The notes under the pieces were generated by a model that searched no databases, was not told where the DNA came from, and saw nothing but the letters and a program-made list of their open reading frames with translations. From positions 16,859-80,858 of the forward strand of contig JAPPMF010000017.1 of NCBI GenBank assembly GCA_028819195.1: a stretch of 64,000 nucleotides of DNA. The letters are read 5' to 3'. Position 1 is the first letter of the stretch. Each line of letters begins with the position of its first letter. The translations under genes and the position numbers were made by a program. Shown here one piece after another: positions 8,025-17,000 of the stretch. The DNA is from Bin55 sp028819195. GTDB lineage: Bacteria; Pseudomonadota; Gammaproteobacteria; Pseudomonadales; Azotimanducaceae.

Positions 8025-10041
8025 TTCCTCCAAACGAAAACCAAGTGATATAGAAGAACTAATCTCCGTACAGAAAGTTCGCCGTACACGAGTTATCGTA
8101 ATTGTGTCGGTATTGTTGCCGTTATTCTTATTGGTTACTTTGTTGTTTTCGATGAAAGTTGTTTCGATAGAGGTTCCTGATCCTAGAGCCGAAAACCAAG
8201 TACAACTAACCCCCACACAAGGTTTCGGTATCGCCCTAAACGAACGTATTATGTTTTGGGGTGAGGTCCAGATCGAGGTCCAAGCCGAAGGTTTTTATCC
8301 CGATACGACCGGAATTAATCGCACGACTAGTTCTCCGTTAGAAATTGCACTAGAACCCTTACCTGGTAAGGTAAAGTTCCGATTAGCTCAAGAGCTCTCG
8401 GGGGAAAGCTCCGAGTTTAAAGTTGTGGTAAACGACCAAGACACATTTGATCCGTTACCACAACAAGTACAGTTACCCAAAGGGAGTCACAGCCTACGAA
8501 TTTTAGGACCAAATGGGTATGATCTGCAGACCGAACTCCAGGTAATCGGTTATGCGGAAGAACAGTGGGTTCAAGTGGAATCACTCGAACGTGGGACTCT
8601 CAAAGTACAGGTTATTCCAGAAAACGCAATCATTGAATTGAGTGGGAGCATACTAGCGGAAGGATCGTATTCTGGACCAGTGTCAATTGGTGAGTATGAA
8701 CTTGTAATCCATGCTGAAAAGTTTGTTGATCACAAAGTTCCCATCTCAATCATCAAAGGTGCAACAGTTGACTTAAAGACGATTAATTTACGACGGTTAC
8801 CAGGTATTGTACGACTCAGTTCAGAACCTGACGAGGCTTCGTTGTTGATTAATGGTGGGTTTATCGGTACGACACCAAAGGTACTAACGATTCATGAAGA
8901 AAGTTTCGAACTCACCGTTCGTAAACCCGGTTATCAATCCATTACTGAAACCATTGTCGTCGCATCGCGTCAGGACGAACGACATCATTACGTTTTAGAA
9001 CCCCTGACCTATGAGGTCAGTGTTGAATCAGACCCGGTCGCAGAAATCACTCTCAATCAAGAAAATAAAGGAGAGTCGCCAGTTACCATTACAGCTAAAG
9101 CTGGTGATATTCTCGAAGTGTCCCAAGATGGTTATGCTTCACAGCAGGTGACATTGCAATCTGAAAGTTCGCAAGTGAAAGAGCTCAAATTCAAACTGGT
9201 GGAATTAGCAATAAATGCTTTCGAGCAAGCAGCCGAGACAATCGTTGTCAGTGAGTCAATTCGCTTGAAAAAATTCTCACCAATGAAATTACAAGTTGCG
9301 ATCCCAAAAGAGTTGTTAACTGATGAGTCCGTCAACAGCATTGTTGAGATCACGAAACCATTTTATATGGGCACACACGAAATTCGGCGCAAAGAGTATG
9401 CTAAGTTCGATACCAACATAACGGTAACTCCAGAAAATGAAAATTTACCAGTGACAGGAATACCGTGGATAGAAGCGATCAAATTTTGTAATTGGTTGAG
9501 TCAAAAAGAGGGGTTGGAAAATGTCTATACGATCAAGGCAAGTAACCAAGTAGAGATCAATACAAACGCTGGCGGTTTTCGCTTACCGACAGAAGCTGAA
9601 TGGGAAGCGGTCGCGCAGTTCAACTTTCAGAAACGCCAAGTCATCGGGAAGTATACATGGGGCACTATAGATAAACCACCAACAGGGGTTGGGAACTTGG
9701 CTGGATTTGAAACACGAGAAGCTTTACAACTCTACATTGAGTCTTACACGGACGACCATGTTGAACTAGCTCCAGTTGGTTCTTATAGCGCGAACCTCAA
9801 TGGGATATACGATCTTGAAGGGAATGCTGCGGAATGGATTTGGGATTTTTACAGCCACCCACTTAGTGGGCGAAATGAATCTCTCGTTGATCCGCTTGGT
9901 CCCTCTGATGGCTTAGATCATATTATCAAAGGTGGTAGTTTCCGCTCGACGATGTTATCGGATGTACTGGTAAATGCACGTAGAGTGATATCGTTTGAAG
10001 ATGAAACTGTAGGTTTTCGAGTGGCTCGATGGATCTTCTAA
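8011..10041 (+). CDS. Membrane-anchored PEGA-repeat protein with C-terminal FGE-sulfatase-like domain
   Basis: This 676-residue protein has four parts: a short cytoplasmic N-terminus, one membrane helix (about residues 27-48), three or more PEGA-type repeats (about 195-255, 263-330 and 333-400; for example GIVRLSSEPDEASLLING) and a formylglycine-generating-enzyme/sulfatase-modifying (SUMF1-like) domain from about 450 to the end. FGE landmarks are FYMGTHEIRRKEYAKF, FRLPTEAEWEAVA, GIYDLEGNAAEWIWD, IKGGSF and GFRVAR. The catalytic cysteines that real FGE enzymes carry after the GGSF motif are absent, so a binding or structural role is more likely than catalysis. The GTG start at 8011 overlaps the previous gene. 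PEGA domains commonly sit in cell-wall-associated or surface proteins. Confidence 0.85.
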   Translation: MQGSNSSKRKPSDIEELISVQKVRRTRVIVIVSVLLPLFLLVTLLFSMKVVSIEVPDPRAENQVQLTPTQGFGIALNERIMFWGEVQIEVQAEGFYPDTTGINRTTSSPLEIALEPLPGKVKFRLAQELSGESSEFKVVVNDQDTFDPLPQQVQLPKGSHSLRILGPNGYDLQTELQVIGYAEEQWVQVESLERGTLKVQVIPENAIIELSGSILAEGSYSGPVSIGEYELVIHAEKFVDHKVPISIIKGATVDLKTINLRRLPGIVRLSSEPDEASLLINGGFIGTTPKVLTIHEESFELTVRKPGYQSITETIVVASRQDERHHYVLEPLTYEVSVESDPVAEITLNQENKGESPVTITAKAGDILEVSQDGYASQQVTLQSESSQVKELKFKLVELAINAFEQAAETIVVSESIRLKKFSPMKLQVAIPKELLTDESVNSIVEITKPFYMGTHEIRRKEYAKFDTNITVTPENENLPVTGIPWIEAIKFCNWLSQKEGLENVYTIKASNQVEINTNAGGFRLPTEAEWEAVAQFNFQKRQVIGKYTWGTIDKPPTGVGNLAGFETREALQLYIESYTDDHVELAPVGSYSANLNGIYDLEGNAAEWIWDFYSHPLSGRNESLVDPLGPSDGLDHIIKGGSFRSTMLSDVLVNARRVISFEDETVGFRVARWIF

Positions 10042-10337
10042 AGATGCTCACTCGTTTTTTACTGAGTAGCGCCATTACCTTTGTTTGCTTCGTGGGTTTT
10101 GCCGAAGAAGAGATTGAAGATGTGGAACCCACAGAAGTTGAGGAAACTGAAGTTGAACTGTCAGACGAGTCAGAAGCGCAGGAAGACGAACAAACCGTCT
10201 CTGAAAAATCAATCGAAAGCGACGCTGAAGACGAACAAGAACCTGACTTGGAAACGGAAACGAAAAAACCATGGAAACGCCTTCCCAGTAAACCTTTACC
10301 CGTCGGTTCTAATGTTGAATTACCACAAGATATTTAA
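10029..10337 (+). CDS. Small acidic exported protein, uncharacterised
   Basis: There is no recognised family. The 102 residues consist of a signal peptide (about 1-24, with a possible alternative start at ATG 10044), a long Glu/Asp-rich low-complexity stretch (about 25-80) and a short basic/proline tail (KKPWKRLPSKPLPVG). It overlaps the PEGA/FGE gene by 13 bases and ends 9 bases before the TolQ-like gene, so its place inside the operon supports it being real. A competing frame at 10081-10350 has no signal peptide and is rejected. It is possibly a charged periplasmic linker or regulator. Confidence 0.65.
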   Translation: MDLLKMLTRFLLSSAITFVCFVGFAEEEIEDVEPTEVEETEVELSDESEAQEDEQTVSEKSIESDAEDEQEPDLETETKKPWKRLPSKPLPVGSNVELPQDI

Positions 10338-10346
10338 GGAAAAGCC

Positions 10347-11228
10347 TTGACTCAACATTCGTTTCAACGAAGCATCTTCGAAAAATATGGGCTCATGTTT
10401 GACTGTGTTGGGTTGATCGTTTGTGGTGTACTCATTCATTTAGTCTACATCTTTTGGATTACGCCGCAAGCTCAAGAAGCAGTCTCGACGGCTGAGCTGT
10501 TAGGTGATGTTCCAGCACGAACTTTACCCATAATCTTGAAAGACATCGAACAACAAGCTTGTTTGACTCTTACATTGTGGTGCTTATGGTTATGGGTGTT
10601 ACGGTATCGCTTATTCCAAAATGACGGCTACTTATTGGAACTGGACATTCTGCACTTGGATAAGGTAGCAGAACAGGATTCAAAGGTGTCGACCATCGAC
10701 TTTGTTGAGGAACGACTAGCACAATTACGCTCCAGTTTGAAAGACTCCCAGTTAATCAATGCTATCGACCTAGCGGTCCGTCGAATTCGACTTAACGGGA
10801 ACTTTCAAGAAGCCAACGATATTGCTATGGAGGCTTGTGATTTACACCTCGAATTATTGAATTCCAAGCTGTCTATTTCGCGGTACATCTTGTGGGCCAT
10901 TCCATTGATAGGATTTTTAGGTACTGTACGCGGAATTAGTCAAGCTTTGAGTAAAGCAAATGAAGCGATGGCTGGGGATATTTCCGGAGTTGGGGCAAGT
11001 CTTGGAGTTGCGTTTAACTCCACGTGGGTAGCACTATTTCTCAGCTTGATTCTCATGTTGATTTCCAATTCACTGCACGGTCGTGAAGAACGTTTGGTTG
11101 CACAATTCAAGAGTTTTGTGTCGTCTACTTTTATCCCAGTTCTCAGTTTACGGATGAACCAACCCGTCGGCTCAGAGCCAATAAAAACGAGTGAAGAATT
11201 CGATGAGCATAAAGATTCGAAAAGATGA
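10347..11228 (+). CDS. MotA/TolQ/ExbB-family proton channel subunit
   Basis: This is an inner-membrane subunit of the family that couples proton flow to work in the envelope. Four hydrophobic helices lie at about residues 15-37, 70-87, 180-200 and 216-242. The last two carry the family signature (IPLIGFLGTVRGISQAL, then GASLGVAFNSTWVALFLSL) around the cytoplasmic loop position. The middle 100 residues form the cytoplasmic domain. The length, 293, exceeds TolQ/ExbB (about 230-245) because of the N-terminal helix pair. The TTG start at 10347 is preceded by AAGGAAAA. The end overlaps the VWA protein by 26 bases, and those proteins have ExbD-like helices, so they are its likely partners. Confidence 0.85.
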   Translation: MTQHSFQRSIFEKYGLMFDCVGLIVCGVLIHLVYIFWITPQAQEAVSTAELLGDVPARTLPIILKDIEQQACLTLTLWCLWLWVLRYRLFQNDGYLLELDILHLDKVAEQDSKVSTIDFVEERLAQLRSSLKDSQLINAIDLAVRRIRLNGNFQEANDIAMEACDLHLELLNSKLSISRYILWAIPLIGFLGTVRGISQALSKANEAMAGDISGVGASLGVAFNSTWVALFLSLILMLISNSLHGREERLVAQFKSFVSSTFIPVLSLRMNQPVGSEPIKTSEEFDEHKDSKR

Positions 11229-12354
11229 TTCCTTCGGTTTTGCGCTATCGTTTTTAGATGTTCTGAGCTGCGGTTTAGGCGCGGCTATCTTATTGTTGTT
11301 AATTGTCAAACACGGGACATCGCTTGTTCCAGTTGATACACAGGAAGATGTCGCTACGCAGGAACAGAAACTCGCTCATATCTTAGACGGAAAACTCGCG
11401 CAACAGGGAGCACTTGAAGCACAATTAGCGGCCTCTTCTAAAGATATTCAAACGGCGATAGCCAATAAAGAGGCATTGGCGTCTTCACAAGATCAACAAC
11501 TACAAAATTTGCGTGCGCAACTCAGTCTATTAAGCTCTGCACGCAACGATCTAAAGAACATTCAGGAAGAAGTTACCAGTTTACAACTACAACGCGAAGC
11601 ACAGTTTGCGACTCCTACACTCGAAGTTGAAGAGGAAGAACTGGGTCAGACCGGCCAATTGGGCGGCATTCAAGTAAAGGATGATTATGTTGTAATCTTA
11701 TTGGATCGATCAGCTAGCATGCTAGATCATTCACTCGTCGAAATCATTCGATTGCGCAACAGCGATGCTTACTATCGGAATAATGCATCCAAGTGGATGA
11801 CCGCCAAGCGCACGGCGATTTGGGGATTTAAACACATTGGCGAAGGAAAAAACTTTGTATTATTGACCTTTAGCGATACCGTGCAAGATTTGGATGGTAC
11901 GGAAGTAGAGTTATCGACAACTCTAACCTGGAAACAACGTGGTGAACCTGGACTGACTTTGCAAAAAGTCGCGAACACTATTCAAAAAGTCGAAGCAGCA
12001 GGACCGACTGATTTGGAAAGTGCAGTTACGTTATTGAAAACTCTAGAACCTTTACCGCGACAAATTCTGTTGATCACTGACGGCTTGCCTACCGTTCCCG
12101 GTCAAAGACGATTGAGCGCTGTTAAAGGTTGTCCACCTTCGAAAAATCTAACGGCTAAATTATCGAGTAATTGTCGGCGAAACATATTCGAACGAGTGGA
12201 ACGAGTGTTTCGTCGCGATCTCACACAGACCGAGATCAATGTTGTTCTTTTACCATTAGAAGGGGATGCTGCTGCAGTACGAAAATATTGGGAACTAGCG
12301 TCCCGTCATTCTGGTCGAGTTCTCGCGCCCGCTCCCAACTGGCCACCAATCTAG
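11203..12354 (+). CDS. ExbD-like transmembrane helix plus coiled coil plus VWA domain protein (first copy)
   Basis: ATG 11203 is preferred over GTG 11191. A short cytoplasmic tail leads into one membrane helix (about residues 12-37) containing LSFLDVLSCGLGA. Asp19 sits where ExbD/TolR/MotB carry their proton-relay Asp (compare the FVDVM/FVDVL motif of ExbD). Residues 45-130 are Gln/Leu/Ala-rich coiled coil. A von Willebrand A domain fills the rest, with MIDAS-type elements DRSAS, a Thr in AAGPTDLESAV and Asp in LLITDGLPT. The protein is predicted to lie with its VWA head in the periplasm. It pairs with the TolQ-like gene just upstream (26-base overlap) and is paralogous to the next gene. Confidence 0.85.
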   Translation: MSIKIRKDDSFGFALSFLDVLSCGLGAAILLLLIVKHGTSLVPVDTQEDVATQEQKLAHILDGKLAQQGALEAQLAASSKDIQTAIANKEALASSQDQQLQNLRAQLSLLSSARNDLKNIQEEVTSLQLQREAQFATPTLEVEEEELGQTGQLGGIQVKDDYVVILLDRSASMLDHSLVEIIRLRNSDAYYRNNASKWMTAKRTAIWGFKHIGEGKNFVLLTFSDTVQDLDGTEVELSTTLTWKQRGEPGLTLQKVANTIQKVEAAGPTDLESAVTLLKTLEPLPRQILLITDGLPTVPGQRRLSAVKGCPPSKNLTAKLSSNCRRNIFERVERVFRRDLTQTEINVVLLPLEGDAAAVRKYWELASRHSGRVLAPAPNWPPI

Positions 12355-12361
12355 AAAAATC

Positions 12362-13405
12362 GTGTCAACAGATAATCGAACCAGTTCACAATATTCTTTG
12401 AGTTTTTTAGACGTTATCGCCTGCGCGTTTGGTGCAATCGTGCTGTTAGTGTTGATTTTGCCAATCGGGGAAAACGCGACAGAAGAACCTGAAAGTGTAG
12501 ACTTGTCGGCGACTGGTCGTCTATATTTCTTGATTGATACCGTTACTGAAGAAATCAAAATCCTCAATTCGCAGATAAGTTCCAACCAAAAACTGTTATC
12601 GGACATCGAGTCAGAAACTGTTTCGATAGAGCAGTCTACGGAGCAGGTCACAGAAGCTGTTCAAACCACTCAGTCGCAACTTGAATCACTACGTGGACAA
12701 CAGAAAACACTTGAAACTACTGTGGCTATATTACAAGAACCAGTTCCACAAACTCCAGAACCATTAGAAGTCGAGTCGGAACTTTCGGGTATACCAGTTG
12801 ATTCAGAATACGTCGTATTTGTCGTAGACACCTCCGGTAGTATGCAGAGTATTTGGGGACATGTGATCGAAGAAGTCAAGCGTTTTTGGAATCTTTACCC
12901 CAATGTAAAAGGATTTCAGTTCATGAATGATAATGGACATTACTTGTCCAGAATTGGGGCTGGTCGTTGGATTCCTGACAATTTCGTCGCGCGTCAAGCT
13001 GCTCTCAAAAAGCTGGATGGTTGGATGAGTTTTTCTAATAGTAGTCCGGTGGAGGGTATCCTTCAAGCAGTGAAAGACCTGTACTCAGATGATCGCAAGA
13101 TGGCGATTGTGGTAGTCGGTGACGAATACCAGGGCGGTAGTTTTCAATACTTTTTCGACGATTTAGAGAAAAGCATTAAATCTCGATCTGTGAAAGAAGA
13201 GAATTTGCGCATTCACGCGCTTGGTTTTTATAACATGGTGGGTGGCTCTGGGAACAATTTCGCAATTCTAGCGCGTGAACTGACACATCGCTATCAAGGA
13301 GCGTTTGTGGGGATTGAAGAAGCAGGTTTCTTTAGTAGTAACCTAAGTCCAAGCATATTACCTTCAATACCACTACCACTACCCTTACCAAATCTAGGTT
13401 TATGA
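12362..13405 (+). CDS. ExbD-like transmembrane helix plus coiled coil plus VWA domain protein (second copy)
   Basis: This is a paralogue of the preceding gene, starting at GTG 12362, seven bases after that gene's stop. The membrane helix (about residues 12-35) carries LSFLDVIACAFGA with Asp17 in the ExbD-like position. A coiled coil lies at about 45-125 and a VWA domain at about 145-310 with DTSGSM. The second and third MIDAS positions look less regular (NSSPVEG; VVVGDEY). The tail ends in a Pro/Leu-rich stretch (SIPLPLPLPNLGL). The sequence shared with the first copy is strongest in the membrane helix, which suggests the helix contacts the same TolQ-like channel while the heads differ. Confidence 0.82.
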   Translation: MSTDNRTSSQYSLSFLDVIACAFGAIVLLVLILPIGENATEEPESVDLSATGRLYFLIDTVTEEIKILNSQISSNQKLLSDIESETVSIEQSTEQVTEAVQTTQSQLESLRGQQKTLETTVAILQEPVPQTPEPLEVESELSGIPVDSEYVVFVVDTSGSMQSIWGHVIEEVKRFWNLYPNVKGFQFMNDNGHYLSRIGAGRWIPDNFVARQAALKKLDGWMSFSNSSPVEGILQAVKDLYSDDRKMAIVVVGDEYQGGSFQYFFDDLEKSIKSRSVKEENLRIHALGFYNMVGGSGNNFAILARELTHRYQGAFVGIEEAGFFSSNLSPSILPSIPLPLPLPNLGL

Positions 13406-14041
13406 CGGGAATTACGAATTGAAATTTCGAAAAGGATTTAAGCGAATAGACGAATCAAGCATGGAGATACGTCGTATTTCATGGTCCAAATATCGATGCA
13501 CCCACTTAATGGATTCTCTTTTTGACAATTTTATCCGTCGTCGCAGCCACTGTTACGAATGAACTCTAAGCAAGGTAAAGTACGAACGCCGTTTAAACAA
13601 GTGTATAAGTTTTGTCGGAGGTAGAGTATTTGTGAGAAGATCGTTATCAAAAGTTGTAAGCTTTTTTTCTTACGGATTAAAACAGGGTTCAACAAATAAC
13701 GAACAGTACTGCTAGCAGAGAGTATTGAAAACCAATCTAAGTCGACCGTCATGAAGAATATTGGTGCGCGCATACAGTTCGTCAACTAATCCGCTTGTTT
13801 TAGTCCGAAAGAACCGGAGACTTTGAACGAAATGTGCAGATTCAATACGACTAGTTAAGAACTTTAAGTGACGTCTAATTGAAGAGTTCATTTGAGATTT
13901 ATTGACAATAGTACCGAACTGCCCGATTGTAAAAAACCCCATTTTTAAGTAAACTAATATACTCGGAAATAAATGTATGTATTGTTTACCGGTGTCTGAC
14001 GTGTCACTTTGAAGCAGAAAATCGTCGCTCTCTAATACGCA
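13406..14041. other. 636-base gap, no supported gene
   Basis: This AT-rich stretch lies between the VWA cluster and the haloperoxidase fusion gene. Two overlapping minus-strand frames (about 13531-13785 and 13712-13942) lack recognisable domains and good start signals. They could be remains of one decayed gene with a frameshift. No tRNA, CRISPR or strong terminator was seen. The promoter of the 14042 gene is expected near its right end. Confidence 0.45.
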
Positions 14042-17000
14042 ATGAACAGTATCGTCCAGTCAAAAAATAGCCTAATGCGAGTGATCTCGCACTTCGCACT
14101 TCCAGTAGTTTTTTTGCTGGTTGTGGGCGTAGTACCACGAGTCATTTTTGCTAGTCCTGCTGGTGATCCAGACCCATCCACAACGTCGACGAACTCGCAA
14201 CCTACCGTCGTTCTTCCTCTTGGCTTATTGTTTGAAGAGGTTACTGACGCAGGGTTTGATCGGGAACGACCCGAAATCGAACAACTTTGGACGGACGAGG
14301 CCAAGTTTGCTGCCGGCATCGCCGCGGGCGACTATGATGGGGATGGCGATGTCGACTTATACGTTGTCGGTGGCGATAACGAACCTAATCATTTGTATGA
14401 AAACGATGGTAACGGATACTTTACTGAAGTAGGGGTTCAACTTGGGGTCGATGTCGTCCACCGTGGCTGTGGTCCGGCTTTTGGCGATTTTGATGGGGAT
14501 GGAGATTTAGATCTTTTTGTCGGTGCTGTTGAGGGAGATCCCGTTTACTTCTTCGAAAATCGACTCAATGAACACGAAGGGAAGTTTGTCGACATTACCG
14601 AAGAATCTGGATTAGGTGATCAACCTTTTAACACCGTGAGTGCGTTGTTCTACGATTACAACGTCGACGGATATCTGGACCTCATACTGACGCATTGGGG
14701 AACACCGTATACTGCTGGTCGCGAGACGTCAACATTTTGGCGTAATCAAGGTGACGGCACCTTTGTTGCGGCAAGTCTAGAAACTGGTGTTGCTACTCAA
14801 CTTACTTATGAAAGAACATTTGATTGGAGTTTTACTCAAAGTTTTACGGATATTGACGGCGATGGCGATGCTGATTTTTTCTTAGTCGCGGACTTCAACG
14901 AAACCCAGCATTTTCAAAATCAAGGAAATGCTACTTACTTTCGAGCAACAAACCAAGAAGTTATTGTTGATCAAGCTGGTATGGGGTCGACAGTCGGCGA
15001 CTTCGACAATGATGGCGACATGGATTGGTTTGTTACCTCAATTTACGATCTCGACTCATTCGGTGGGGAGTATTTTGGTAATCGTTTGTACGAGAACGAT
15101 GGCAGAGGTATCTTTACTGATATTACAGACGACTCCGGTGTAGCCGATGGGGACTGGGGATGGGGTGCCTGTTCAATGGATTTCGATCACGACGGATTTT
15201 TGGATATCTTTCACCTCAATGGTTGGACTGTAGGGTCGACCGGTAAAGATCATACCGCCTCCCTACCGCGCTTGTTTTATAACCAAAGGGAAGATCCCGC
15301 GACCTTTTTGCTGTTTAACGTCGAACTTGGAATTCACAATCGGAGTCAAGGCCGTTCGTTAGCTTGTTTTGATAGTGATAACGATGGCGATATCGATATT
15401 GTTCTCACAAACAATGCGACGGATAGCATCGTGTACTATCGCAACGTAAATACAATCGGAAAAAACTATATCAATGTAAAACTAAAGGGAATCGGACACA
15501 ATCGTTTTGGTGTCGGTGCACGTATTAATGTAACAACCGCTGACGGTGAGAAATACATTCGTGATATGGCTGCCGCGAATAATTTCGCATCTCATAATCC
15601 TCTCGTTGCTCACTTTGGAGTTGACGAAGCAGATGCTGTCGACATTGAAGTTTTGTGGCCAGATGGATCGGTCAGCGAAGAGACTGGGGTTGCTACGAAT
15701 CAGACTGTCACGATTCAAGCGACTGAGGAACAGACTCGGTTGGTCTTGGTGAACGGCGAAGGTGCTGGCATTTATGAAGAAGGCGATGAGGTAGAGATCA
15801 TTGCAGCTGAGGGATTAAAGAACTATTACTTCTCACATTGGACCACATCAGGTGGAGGTGAATTTGCTGATCAATATTCGTCGACAACGACGTTTACGAT
15901 GCCAGCTAATACCGTAACCGTGATCGCGCATTATTTACCGGGGGCTGGTTCGGATGAAGATGTCTCGGTTGCGCGACGGTGGAATGAGTTGGTATTGCAA
16001 TCGATTCGACATGATTGGGCACGACCGACGGTGCATGCGCGCAATTTGTTCCATACTTCAGCCGCGATGTATGATGTATGGGCTTCCTATACGACTCAAG
16101 AGGTACCGTGGTTGTTAGGGCGGACCCAAGCCGGATATACCTGCGATTGGAAAGATCGTCCCTCAGTACCTCGCGATGGCCCAGAACCTGAGATCCCCGA
16201 GGTTGAAGCCGATCGTGAAGAAGCCATGAGTTATGCCGTGTATCGGCTAATCATGCATCGATTTCGCGCGTCACCCGATACCGGTTCCATTCGGCGCGAT
16301 GCGAACGCGTTGATGAGTTTCTTAGGTTATGACACGAGTATAGAGACGGCGAGTTGGGAGAGTGAAGATCCAGCGGAGTTAGGGAATCACGTTGCTGCTT
16401 GCTATATAGCGATGGGATACCAAGATGGTGCGAATGAACGCGACGACTATGCGAACTTGCATTACGAACCAGTGAATCCACCGTTACGACCTGATGAACC
16501 CGGGAATCCGGATATTGAGGACTTGGCCCGATGGCAGCCGTTAGCGCTCAATGAGTTCATTGATCAATCAGGAAATCCATCCATTGAGCAACCGGAACAT
16601 TTGAGTCCCGAGTGGGGACAAGTCTGGCCGTTTGCGTTGCGTCCTGAAGATCTGACCATCTATACCCGCGATGGATACGATTATTGGGTTTATCATGATC
16701 CGGGCCCGCCGCCGACTTTAGCGAACACCTATGCGTCAGAGTATCGTTGGGGCTTTGAGTTAGTCTCGATTTGGGGTTCGCACTTGGCGTTCGATGATGG
16801 GGTGATGTGGGATATTTCACCGGCTTCGATTGGGAATATCCAGAAGTATCCTGAGGCGACGGACACGGAGGCGTATCGTGCGTTCTATGATTTATACGAA
16901 GGAGGCGATACCAGTTCTGGTTATGACCTGAATCCGTTTACGGGCGAACCGTATGAGGAGCAGGTTGTGCCGCGCGGTGATTATGCACGGGTATTGGCTG

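Noticed and set aside
10081..10350. Alternative 89-codon frame overlapping the small acidic protein gene
   Set aside because: It is highly basic and low in complexity, has no signal peptide, and mirrors the acidic repeat of the better supported frame at 10029-10337, which fits the operon overlaps.
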